Below are positions 21,446 to 32,094 of a DNA stretch of 64,000 nucleotides, one piece after another. Positions within the stretch are counted from its first letter, which is position 1, and each line of letters starts with the position of its first letter. The notes beneath the pieces are model-generated. The model worked only from the letters and a program-made list of their open reading frames with translations. It searched no databases and was not told the origin of the DNA. Source of the stretch: Mastacembelus armatus (taxonomy: Eukaryota > Chordata > Actinopteri > Synbranchiformes > Mastacembelidae). Both the position numbers and the translations under genes were made by a program. Location of the stretch: the NCBI RefSeq assembly GCF_900324485.2, contig NC_046650.1, positions 1,746,102 through 1,810,101 of the forward strand, written 5' to 3'.

Positions 21446-22571
21446 AGTGCAACCTCACCTCTGCCTCCTCTGCCTCAAATAGCTCACCATGTGGTCCAAA
21501 CTTGAGAGAGAACCCCTGTAGCTTTTCTCTGTATACTGTGGCATTATTCATTCTTTTATAACCTCTTCTACTTCCAGTTAGTCTAGCAGTACCATGCAGA
21601 CACATATTCTCACTGCTGGGTGGAAACCTTATCTTTCTACATAGGCCTTTCAACTGCTTTGATTTTGTCATGGAAACGTGAGTTTCTTTAGCTGGAGTGA
21701 AAAGGTCAAAGATATGCTTCCTTATTTTGTGCCCAGCACTCCCCCTATTTTCCAGTCAACATTTTCAATGTTTGGAAATTTATGGTCAGAACATCAACCA
21801 GGAGCTGACTGAAAAAATGAGTGCTTTAACAAAATCAGGGACTGTGTTTTTAATCAAACTTGGGCTTTGATTCTAGTTTTCACCCAAGAGTGATATTCTC
21901 ACTACATTCCCCTTTAACTTCCAAGCCACAGTGGCCACCAAAACCGAGCAACATGTCAATAAACCTTTGCACTGTTTTGGGTCCAAACCAGCTCTCATCT
22001 TCAGTGGAAGAGAGAAGGGACACACAGTGGTTAATGTGCACCACTACCTGAAGGCAGCACTGGATAGTGATAGAAAGAAGCCATGTCTCCATATTCACAG
22101 CAAATTAACGTTCATATTAATGTTTCATATTAAAAGCCTCCGGCTGCTCTGGCTGTGTTATATGGTGTTCGCTGAATGTATCCATTCGTGTTTATCGCTA
22201 AAGGGTCGGGAGCCCTGTAATATGTGTGTATTCACCCATCAGTTTAGCTGTGATCTCAGCATGTTTGTGTAGGTCTCATTCTGTTATACTGTGTTCCTAA
22301 AAATTGCCTGTTAGGAAGTAACAGAATTCTTTACCTGAAAACTAAGAGAATTTCTCTTTAGAAGATGTGTGTAGTTGTGTGTTTAACATAGATGAATCCA
22401 TGACACTGGATATCAACTTTATTGTCCTGTAACAGCAACCTGTCCTGCTTCAGCTGCTCTGACTGCTGTGGTGCTGCAGAAGAACCCGCCCACTGCACTG
22501 AACATAATATTTTCACTGTCTTCACCTTTTTTTTTTCTTTTTGTCAATAAATGACAGTTACATCTACAGCT
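21446..22571 (+). other. pygm: pygm 3' UTR with two poly(A) signals
   Basis: AATAAA occurs at 21958-21963 and again at 22546-22551, about 510 and 1,100 bases after the stop. Either or both may be used. The second is preceded by a T-rich tract. No other gene is seen here. Confidence 0.55.
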
Positions 22572-25462
22572 CGGATGTCTCCGTTCACTTCTGCACAGAA
22601 ATTATAATGTCAGGTTTACTTGAACATTTGCGGCCATGACAGTAGACATGACTGGCATGAAGCAGTGGAAAGAGTCTTACCAAGTTTTGTACTCCCAGTC
22701 CCTCTCCTCTTTTGATGACAGGTGGCAGTCAGTTTGAGATGGCTGTGCCAAGATAATGCCTGGTAATGGTGACGATGACGCAGAAGTTCCAAGTGTCCAG
22801 AGTATTCTGTTGAATGAATGTAGTTATTTACAAGCACTAAACTCTAATCAGTTACATGGCAGGCTAATGTTCACTAGTATGTTCTGCTAAGACGTAGCAG
22901 ACGTTGAATTTGTTGGTAAAACAACTGTAGGCTCAATGTTGAAGAAAATGATTAATCAAAACCTCCCAGTCATCAGTCATAGTCTTTTTGGTCTGGAGTC
23001 TGTGGACCACTAGCATGATGGCAAATACACAAATTGCTTTACTAAAGAGGACAAGGGTCCAAGGGTAAAAAACTAAATTTGCACTTTCACCTGACCTTAT
23101 TTTCTGACTGCCACTAGAGGGGGCCAAAGCTCTATGACCTTTAGTTTTTACTGTGTGTGTGAAAGGATGCGTTGTGTCACACTTAATACCTAAAGTTTCC
23201 CATCATTTTAAGCAGGACAAGTTACTGCATGGAGACATCTAGATGAAACCGTATGTACTACAGTATGGTATACAGTACTACTGTTCCAGTTTTGCTTGGT
23301 GTCAGTTAGTGTCAGTTAGCACATAATGGAAAACACAAATGTTTTCCATTATGTGAGCGTGATGAGCAATAATGTTATCTCAGTGCTATTTTAAAAACGT
23401 CATTTTGAATTCATTATAGTCCTAAATAATAGATAGCTAATTTGTCAACTCTAATGTAAATTTACCAAAAACATACTGTTGGTATTGGGCTGATGTAATA
23501 TTAAGAAACTAAAATAATAATAATAAAAGTTGTCATTGCAGAAATATAATAGCATTTCTTTTTACCACTTCTTAACCTATACTACCAAATACATATACTG
23601 TACTACCAAATACATATACTGTGTGATAGTAATACATTCCTCTATCTGTGGACATGTATGGAAAATCAAACATATGAGGCCCTACCTGACCCTTGCACCG
23701 CCCACATCCATATGATTGACAGTTGTCCATTACAATTTGTCCCCTCCTATCTATCATATTAAAGTCCAGTTCCCCCCTGTGTGGGCTCTGTTACCTCCAT
23801 CTGATCTCCCAATTTTTCACAAACTGGGATGGACTGCAGTGCTTACGGTAAGACACTTCTGCCTGCATCTGGATAGTGTTTCACCTCAGTGTTTAATTGA
23901 CACCAGGGTCATTGCTAATTGTTTCTCATGTATTTCTTGCTTCAGTCTGCTCATTTTGTAGTAAATACTGAGAACTGACAGAAAATTTAATGGCCGTTAT
24001 GGTGTCATGGGAGTGTTTAGCATTTCTAAGCAGTATATGTAACCATTCAAAACAGTTTGTATATAATGTGATTGTGGTTGTAAGGACATTTTTAAAGTGA
24101 TTAATAGTGTATTTGACAATTATAAGTCCTGATATGAAGCCTCCATGGTGTGTGAACACAGTATAACATAGCTGCAATAAAGACATTAGACACTGTTGAC
24201 ACCTACATTACCAGAAGTTGCCTGCAACTCTAAAATCCATCTCCTGGCTTTTAATAGTAGATGGAATTTTCTCTGCTGTTACATAGCGTAAACAAGATGT
24301 CTATATATTCACCATAGATGTGTAAACAACTCAAAATGCAATCAACTGGTGTAGAATTGACTGAAGCAAATGTGTGTGATAGCTGTGTGGACTGGAGCTG
24401 ACTGTCATTATTTGTAGAAGTCATTATGATCATTTACTCATTGACCTGATGTATAGGCTCAGTTGTAGACACAATAACAGGGACTAGAGATTTAAAATAC
24501 ATCTGCATTGAGCTTTAATTTATTGTATATAAATCATATATACTGTATATGGCAACAATAAATATAAATAAATCCCCCTATTTTACCTTTATAAGAAGCT
24601 TAACATGTAATAGATGTCTTATAACACAGTATAATGTATTGGTAAGCAGATATAATGTATTTTCCAGTAACTCCTCCTGTGGGGACACATATGTGGCCAC
24701 TGCTGTAATACCAAATGACCAGGTGATATATTAATGAATGCTGTTTGTAATGATGAAAAATATAAACAGATATGTCTAAAATATGGCTTCATATAATTTT
24801 CATAAAAACACTTAAATATCTTAGCTGTGTACAGCCACATTGTAGTGATTTATAAACCATTTATTCAATATATATACATCTTAGAAATGTTGTATGTTGT
24901 ATGTAAAGGCATAAAGTTTTATCCTGTATGTGTCAGAATAATGTTAGTGTGCAGTAGCGAAGACCTGTACTGTGTTGTACTGTATTCAGACTAATTAGGT
25001 CTCTTTAATCTATTATGAAAGTCATTGTAATTCATGAAGTGCAGATCATCACAATGACATCACTCAGTCAGTGATGAGGGCTCAGTATTGCAAATATAAA
25101 TGGAGTTTTATGACAACATTGGTGCTTACTGCTGCAGTAACACTATCAAATACTTCACAGGAATGTAAACAATGAAGACACATTTCATATAACTGTGTTG
25201 TCTTGTTACTCCTGATCTGATTATGTAAAAAGCAGCCATTCCTTTCTATCACTAATGTTGCAGTTTCATTGAAAAGTAGTGTAACTACTAGAAATTATGA
25301 AGAAAACTAATAAATATAAGAATATAAAAAGAACAAAAAAGAAAAAGACTTTGTTACAATTAGCAGTAAATGGAAACTCTTAGCTGCCAGGAAGGTAGAC
25401 ACATGGTGTGAAAATGAGATAAACTGCCCTGATAAGGTTTGGATATGTTATTTCTGTCCCAG
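22572..25462. other. Intergenic or 5' part of the ETS gene; no exon supported
   Basis: AT-rich sequence. It contains a perfect 15-bp hairpin at 23320-23355 and a 21-bp tandem duplication at 23581-23622 (unit starts actaccaaatacatat). N-terminal exons of the ETS gene should lie here, but I could not identify an ETS-type N-terminus such as the IKTEK-containing exon of ETS1. Confidence 0.45.
23320..23355. repeat. Perfect 15-bp inverted repeat
   Basis: CACATAATGGAAAAC at 23320-23334 is exactly complementary to 23341-23355, with a six-base loop ACAAAT. It is preceded by a short tandem repeat of gtgtcagttag. Confidence 0.9.
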
Positions 25463-26632
25463 AGCTGGACATCCTGGATGTCCCTCCTCTTACCCCGACC
25501 AGTAAGGAGGTCCTAAGCCAGGCGCTGAAGGCCAGTTTTGTTGGTTTCACCCAGGAGAATATCAACTTAGTGCCTTGGTGAATTCAAAGACCTTGCCCTC
25601 AACAGTTTTCATGGTCTATCCTGTGTTTCTACTATTCTGTAACTTTAGAGACAAACTCAGAAGTAGAGATTACTCACAGTGACCATTCTGACTTTGTGGG
25701 CTCTTTATCGTGGACTGCTCCACTCCAGGATATGGATACTGCCATGGAAGAGACAATGTCTGTGGACGTCTTTACTATACCACAGCTGCACATGAGCTTC
25801 AGAGATTATGTAGGCAACAGAACAGATCTGGGCAGAGCTGTGGTTCCAGCAGCCATTCTTGCTGGTTACACTGGTGAGTAGCAACTGAAGGACATTTTAT
25901 CTAATATAGATTCATGTTAGCTGCAGATTTATCCAGCAGGTGGTGATGCTGTTTTTCCCCATATGTTTCAACAGGGAGTGGTCCCATTCAGCTATGGCAG
26001 TTTCTCCTGGAGCTGCTGACAGACCGCAGCTGTCAGTCATGTATAAGCTGGACAGGTGATGGGTGGGAGTTCAAGCTCATGGACCCTGATGAGGTAAATA
26101 AAATAGGATGTAAAATATTCCAGCATACAGGAAATACTAACAATGAGAAGATCAATATCAGGTTTAGGTAAATATGAGGTGTATTTAGGCTAGCTTAGCA
26201 AAGAGGTTGGAAGCAGGGGGACCGAACTCTAAATTTACAACAGTAACTTTAGTTTCAGAAACTCTGTCATTATACCTATTACCATCAACATAAGGAAATA
26301 TTAGATGCAGGTTTTGTCTATCTGTAGGAGCCTAATACAATCTAAGATCAAAATATAATATCACCCTTTTAATTGCTCTAAATCAGTAAATATGTTAAGA
26401 TGTACGTTTGTGAATCCAGGTAGCACTGCTGTGGGGTCGGAGGAAGAACAAACCCAAGATGAACTATGAGAAGCTGAGTCGTGGCCTGCGCTACTACTAT
26501 GACAAAAACATCATACGCAAGACGGCTGGCAAACGCTATGTCTACCGCTTTGTCTGCAACCTGCAAGGCCTGCTGGGATATGAGCCCGGAGAGCTGCATG
26601 CTATGTTGGATGTCAGCAGCAAGAATCACTAA
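25463..26632 (+). CDS. ETS1/2-like transcription factor, apparently lacking the Pointed domain (5' incomplete)
   Basis: Nuclear DNA-binding factor of the ETS family. Exons seen: A 25463 to about 25569, B about 25651-25873, C 25975-26093, D 26420-26632 (stop TAA 26630-26632). Exon A encodes [20 protein letters not shown], which matches the segment of ETS1 that carries its MAPK-target threonine. Exon B ends in the ETS1/2-specific inhibitory-helix region ([13 protein letters not shown], then [12 protein letters not shown]). Exons C and D form the ETS domain ([41 protein letters not shown]) and the C-terminal [15 protein letters not shown]. Both recognition-helix arginines in LSRGLRYYY are kept. 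The usual ARRWGKRK is ALLWGRRK. Only about 80 bp separates exons A and B, so no Pointed-domain exon lies between them. The A-B junction has a weak donor and its exact site is uncertain. No first exon or start codon was found. Confidence 0.8.
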
Positions 26633-27041
26633 TGAGCAAACATTGGGAAGAAGCAGAAGAGGCAGTTTTCAAATGAGATCCTTCCATTTACAGCTTTGAT
26701 CACTGATTGTTCATGAGAGCAGTCCACCTGAGGCCCTGTTGTGTAGTGTAGGTGTATTTACATGTGGGGGAGGATGCTGAGCAGATCTACTAATATCATT
26801 TATAAGCCTAAACAGGTGACAGGTATTTCATCTTGTTGTGACTATCAAACAATAAAACTCTCACTAAAGTCATTTAAGTCATATACTTCTAAATGAATGC
26901 TGTCATAACTGATAAAATGTGGAAAAAATATTTTAAAAATGTTTTTAATAAATCAAAATTAGTAGCTTCCAGGAAGGTAGAAAACACACCAACACATTCA
27001 ACTCTATGGCAGAAAGCTGTAATGTAAGTACAGTTTAAACT
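26633..27041 (+). other. ETS gene 3' UTR and following spacer
   Basis: Canonical AATAAA at 26851-26856, about 220 bases after the stop codon, marks the likely transcript end. Nothing else is recognised before the L2 tail. Confidence 0.6.
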
Positions 27042-27187
27042 GGTGATTCCCTTGAGATGATTGTATTGTGATGTGGCACTGTACAAATAAAACTGAATTG
27101 AATTGAATTGAATTGAATTGAATTGAATTGAATTGAATTAAATTGAATTGAATTGAATTGAATTGAATTGAATTGAATCGAATTGAA
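27042..27187 (+). mobile_element. L2-type LINE 3' tail with expanded (GAATT)n
   Basis: The sequence ccttgagatgattgtattgtg and the following gcactgtacaaataaaa match the last bases of the L2 copy at 30285-32094. The terminal pentamer is expanded to about 18 units of GAATT from about 27092 to 27187. Only the extreme 3' end of the LINE is present. Confidence 0.8.
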
Positions 27188-28681
27188 ATGCCAATCACCG
27201 GTATATTGCCTTTGGTCTGAAGTCAACATTATTCAGCATGAAAGCTCAAATTATGTGTGGTCTATGTGAAATAATGCTTCCATGCACGTATGTATCATTG
27301 TGTTTCATTAGGAGCAGAAATGCACCACACTGATGCCAGTAGAACAGCTGCTGAGGGCAGAAGCCACAACACTTCATATTGTGGTTGCATTTGTGTTTAT
27401 TGTTTCAAGCACTGACAAAATGAAAAAATAAAATCCAGGAATTTTATCATGCCCACTATTCTGGGTCTGTAATTTCAGAAATCTTCTTAATAATTACAGT
27501 CACTACTCATTAGCTTTTAATTTATTTATTCCAATTACCTGTAAGCATAGTCTTTCATTCATTCATCACACTGAGAATTAAGTTTCAAAGAATACATTAA
27601 TAATAAATATGCAGTGGAACTTTTAAGGAATTACTGTTTTCACTGTTTTCTCATATGCTGCATCCCTTTACATGCTGAAGTGGACCAAATCTGATGTCCC
27701 TTTCATGGACATGTGAACAAACAAATAATGTTTTCAGCTGTGAATCTAGATCTGATTCATATCCCATCTGTGACTATGTGACCACTGTTGTCATCATTCA
27801 TCTTCCAGACCTGGAAGCTTCATATTTGTCTGACATAAATGTTTAAGCTTCTGATCAAGCCACATGTACACACATGGCTCCCATTTCAGTTCAATGTGTG
27901 CATGTGTGGCTGTTTAGGAGCTCAACAGTGTTCACACTGGAGCGGAGTACATATCACTTACAAACATGGATGTGAAGCATTGACACAAAAAGCTCAGAGC
28001 AGATCAAAATGGAGCGTAGCTATAATGACTGCTGAGCTAAATGATAGAAAGGTTGAATGCATACCTTCCTCCATACACAGGTATCCTTTTAAACACATGC
28101 AGTAGTTTACCCTACTGCATTCTGGCCAATGAAGGGTGCTTGTTTAAAAACCTTAACTCAAATGAAGTAACATAAGTGGGGTTTCTAAAAGGCCAATTCC
28201 CCATTGGTCCAGAAGCTGAACAATAAGTCTGTCCATCTGTATTGGGAAACTCCCACTGTGAATATGTGGCACACTGTTGACTTCTCACAGAGTCAGGGTG
28301 GTGAACACAGAGAGAATCCCTGCCAGGAGGTGTTTTAACAGAGCTCAGCTGGTGCCTAATTGATGTATTCATGCTTGCTCAGTCAAGTCTTTCTGCCTTT
28401 CACCTCAATGCATTTGTGAAGTAGGTTGTGTTTGGGTGGGACACCTGCAGACAAATTCTAATTTAAGATTTTGGACACCACACTAGGCTTGCTCATTGAT
28501 TTATTATTGCCTCATATTTTCTGCTGCTGTGGATTTAAAATGGCATCTTTCAATCTGTACCTGTGTTGTGTTTATCCTCCTTAGTATTTAGGACTTTGTT
28601 GTTCTGTTATGTCTTTAATTGAAAAGCACTTTGTAACATATGTTTAGAAAAGTGCTCTATAAATGAATTTTATTATCATTA
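27188..28681. other. Intergenic: no gene seen; LINE-like tail at its right end
   Basis: AT-rich sequence without a supported exon. The last about 60 bases (28622-28681, with agcactttgtaacat and agtgctctataaatgaattt) look like the 3' tail of another LINE copy. Confidence 0.45.
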
Positions 28682-29900
28682 GGCCCGAGCAAGGACCAAA
28701 GGTCCCAGTGCAGGGACTATTATAATTGCTCAATGAAACTCCCTCAAATTTGACACCCTGAACATGTGTGAAAACTCACCAAAATTTGCATGCCAATCAG
28801 AATCGCATGAAAATTTGATATTTTATTGGTTTCATAAACGACCTCAAAAGAATGGCTCTTCAGCGCCCCTGACAAACGTGAAAATACATTGCGCCTATTG
28901 GAGGCCCACTGACATTTTTGTCATTGTACAGTCACCAGCTTTGGCAAGTGTCTTCTTCATGTCAGGCCAAGCAAAAAAGCTTATCATGTCGAGGTCGTCC
29001 ACCAGGAAGTCCACCAGTTGGGAGTTTATCTTGGGGTCATTGAGTTCGTTGATTTTGCTCAACTCGAACTTGAACGAATTCCTCCTTGGGCTTTTGAGCG
29101 ACTGAGCTCATCTTTGGTCAGCATCACCTAGACCCATGGGGCTGCAAAAGTTACCCAATTTTCTTGAATAAGTATTACGGTTTTCCTTTGGTGGGCGGGG
29201 CAAGTTGACGCAGGTTTTTGGTACCTTCGAGGTGTCACAGATCGCGCACGCATTGTCGGATTGGAGTCGGACCAATTGATGAATTGTAGTCCCTGCCACC
29301 CTGAACCCATAAACTAAATCAAAATAGCGTCCCCTGTATAACGATTTGAAAATTGCCATTCAAACCAAAACATTTACTTTGTCAGAATTGTACCAAATTT
29401 GGCACAGACATCCTTTAGGGCGACTCTAAAATTGCCCGTAGGAGTGAGTGTGAGTGTGTGAGGTTGTCTGTCTTTGTGTGTCTATATGTGGCCCTGTGAT
29501 GGACTGGTGACCTGTCTAGGGTGTACCCCTGCCTTCCACCCGAGAGAGAGCTGGGATAGGCTCCAGCGGATCCCCGTGACCCTGAACAGGAAAAGCGGGT
29601 ATAGAAGATGGATGGATGGATCCTTTAGGGCATGCCCATCAAAACAGCCAGTCGGACCCATGCCCTGTTTTCAAGGCCTTGGCGATGACTAAATCTTGCT
29701 ATTCATTTCCAATGGGAATTTTACAAAATGCTTGGGGCGTTCGGGGACGCGGTTCGCTCGGGGACGCGGTTAAACTTAAAGGTGCAATGGCTGCATCGAG
29801 AACGGCTTCGGCCACGGGTCGCTCGCGGGGGCGGCGGTGCCCACGTTGCGAGGGCCGCTTATCGCCGCTTGCGGCTGTATTGTTTCTTCTTTTATTACGG
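28682..29900. mobile_element. Unclassified fish interspersed repeat, interrupted
   Basis: Begins aggcccgagcaaggaccaaa, a phrase typical of a very common teleost repeat. It ends in a GC-rich block around 29745-29885 (gccgcttatcgccgcttgcgg), which contrasts with the AT-rich surroundings. A smaller repeat sits inside it with target duplications (see 29422-29619). There is no coding frame. Class and exact ends are uncertain. Confidence 0.5.
29422..29619 (+). mobile_element. Short retroelement inserted with 12-bp target duplication
   Basis: ATCCTTTAGGGC occurs immediately before (29410-29421) and after (29620-29631) this 198-bp unit. The unit has the widespread teleost sequence tgatggactggtgacctgtc and ends in agatggatggatgg. 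The terminal GGAT repeat and target duplication indicate reverse-transcribed insertion. Related copies in the opposite orientation lie at 50790-50975 and 61685-61965. Confidence 0.75.
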
Positions 29901-30284
29901 ACAGGTCTCAAGGGGCGAGAGCTACAGTATAAAGTACATGTTTAATGTCAAAAAGAAAGCGTAGCCAGGAAGACAAGTCCTGTCCTGAACACACACAAAC
30001 ACTGACACAGACACACTCTCCCCCATATCAGCTTTTCCATTTTCTTGGGAGAGTAAGTGGTGGAAGTAATCCTGACACACTGTTTCTTTTACCTGCTCAC
30101 TGATGGACAGAATCACATCAGCATTCATCCATTTCTGAACAAAACCAAATTCTTTTCATGCTTAAAATTGAGTGCATAATTTGTATGAAAGCACTTCTTT
30201 ATATTTATGTATCCTTTATGTATCCACTCAAACAAGTTAAATCTAAGTAGAATACTTAATGTTTATGTTATGTAGTGTTATTTA

Positions 30285-32094
30285 CACAGGAATGAACTAT
30301 TTGAAGATTTCCAATCAGGATTTAGAGCACATCATAGTACAGAAACAGCACTGTTGAAAGTTACCAACGATCTTCTCTTAGCCTCAGATAATGGACTTGT
30401 TTCGATACTTGTCCTCCTAGACCTTAGTGCAGCATTCGACACCACTGACCACAACATCTTATTACAGAGACTGGAGCATGTGATTGGTATCAGAGGAACA
30501 GCGTTAAAGTGGTTCCAATCCTATTTATCGGACAGATTCCAGTTTGTTCATGTCCATGATGAACCTTCCACACGAACAAAAGTTAGTTATGGAGTTCCAC
30601 AAGGCTCCGTGCTAGGACCGATTCTGTTCACCCTGTACATGCTTCCTTTAGGATATATCATTAGGAAGCACTCTATTAATTACCACTGCTATGCGGATGA
30701 CACTCAGTTATATCTATCTATTAAACCTGTTAACACAAACCAGTTAACCAGACTTCAAGCCTGTCTAACTGACATAAAGGCCTGGATGACCAGTAACTTT
30801 TTACTTTTAAACTCGGAGAAAACAGAAGTCATTATATTTGGGCCTAAAAATCTCAGAAATAACTTTTCTAAAATTATAGCTACTCTAGATGGCATAGCCC
30901 TGGCCTCCAGCACTACTGTAAAAAACCTTGGAGTTATTTTTGACCAGGACATGTCCTTTAACTCACACATAAAACAAATTTCTAGAACTGCATTCTTTTG
31001 CCTGCGCAACATTTCCAAAATTAGGAACATCCTGTCTCAAAATGATGCAGAAAAACTAGTCCATGCATTTGTTTCCTCAAGGCTAGATTACTGTAACTCA
31101 TTACTATCTGGATGTCCTAATATCTTAATAAAAAGCCTCCAATTAATCCAGAATGCCGCAGCCAGAGTCCTGACAGGAACTAGCAAGAGAGATCATATTT
31201 CTCCTATATTGGCTTCTCTTCATTGGCTCCCTGTAAAATATAGAATAGAATTTAAAATCCTTCTTCTCACATACAAATCCCTTCATAATCAAGCTCCTTC
31301 ATACCTTAAAGACCTCATAGTACCATATTATCCCAATAGACCACTTCGCTCTCAGAGTGCAGGCCTACTTGTGGTTCCCAGAGTTCTCAAAAGCAGAATG
31401 GGAGGCAGAGCCTTTAGCTATCAAGCTCCTCTCCTGTGGAACCAGCTCTCAGCCTGGGTTCAGGAGGCAGACACTCTCTGTACTTTTAAGGCTAGACTTA
31501 AAACCTTCCTCTTTGACAAAGCATATAGTTAGGGCTGGCTTCAGGCAACCCTGAACCATCCCTTAGTTAGTTATGCTGCTATAGGCCTAGACTGCCCGAG
31601 GACCATCGGTGCACTGAGCTCCCCTACCCTAACCCCCCCCCTCCCCCTCCCACCTCATGTATATTCCACCATTGAATGTTACTAACCTTGTGCTCTCTCT
31701 CTCCCCTAGTTTGTGCTCTCTCCCTCCCTCTCTCTCTCTCTCTCTGTACCTTCTGCAGGTGTCCCTGGTCCTGGAGCTGTTTATCGCTGATGTGCAGTTA
31801 CTGGTCCCACCAACTTGCAGTGTCTATTTGTTGTTTATTGTTGCTGTTCTTTTCTCTCTGCTCTATCCACTCACCCCAACCGGTCGAGGCAGATGGCCGC
31901 CCAAACTGAGCCCGGTTCTGCTGGAGGTTTTTTCTTCCGTTAAAGGGAGTTTTTTCCTCTCCACTGTCGCCAAGTGCTTGCTCATAAGGGAATTGTTGGG
32001 TTTTTAGTTTTAGTTTTTGTAAAGTGCCTTGAGATGATTTGTATTGTGATTTGGCGCTATACAAATAAAATTGAATTGAATTGAATTGAATTGA
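30285..32094 (+). mobile_element. 5'-truncated L2-like LINE with open RT frame
   Basis: Non-LTR retrotransposon of the L2/CR1 group. The 5' half, including any endonuclease, is absent. The copy starts inside the reverse transcriptase, runs through a 3' UTR of about 560 bases, and ends in gcgctatacaaataaaattg plus four GAATT-type units. It is the best-preserved repeat in the window. Partial copies of the same family are at 27042, 45609, 51297 and 53508. Confidence 0.88.
30291..31532 (+). CDS. L2-like LINE reverse transcriptase (partial, uninterrupted)
   Basis: The frame is open from 30276 and homology begins at about 30291 with NELFEDFQSGFRAHHSTETA. It includes LDLSAAFDTTDHN, the YGVPQGSVLGPILFTLYM block and the catalytic CYADDTQLYL with YADD intact. 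The C-terminal thumb/tail ends KTFLFDKAYS. This gives 413 residues with no stop or shift, implying a fairly recent insertion. The product lacks the N-terminal part, so the copy cannot move alone. It is element-encoded, not a host gene. Confidence 0.88.
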   Translation, partial: NELFEDFQSGFRAHHSTETALLKVTNDLLLASDNGLVSILVLLDLSAAFDTTDHNILLQRLEHVIGIRGTALKWFQSYLSDRFQFVHVHDEPSTRTKVSYGVPQGSVLGPILFTLYMLPLGYIIRKHSINYHCYADDTQLYLSIKPVNTNQLTRLQACLTDIKAWMTSNFLLLNSEKTEVIIFGPKNLRNNFSKIIATLDGIALASSTTVKNLGVIFDQDMSFNSHIKQISRTAFFCLRNISKIRNILSQNDAEKLVHAFVSSRLDYCNSLLSGCPNILIKSLQLIQNAAARVLTGTSKRDHISPILASLHWLPVKYRIEFKILLLTYKSLHNQAPSYLKDLIVPYYPNRPLRSQSAGLLVVPRVLKSRMGGRAFSYQAPLLWNQLSAWVQEADTLCTFKARLKTFLFDKAYS

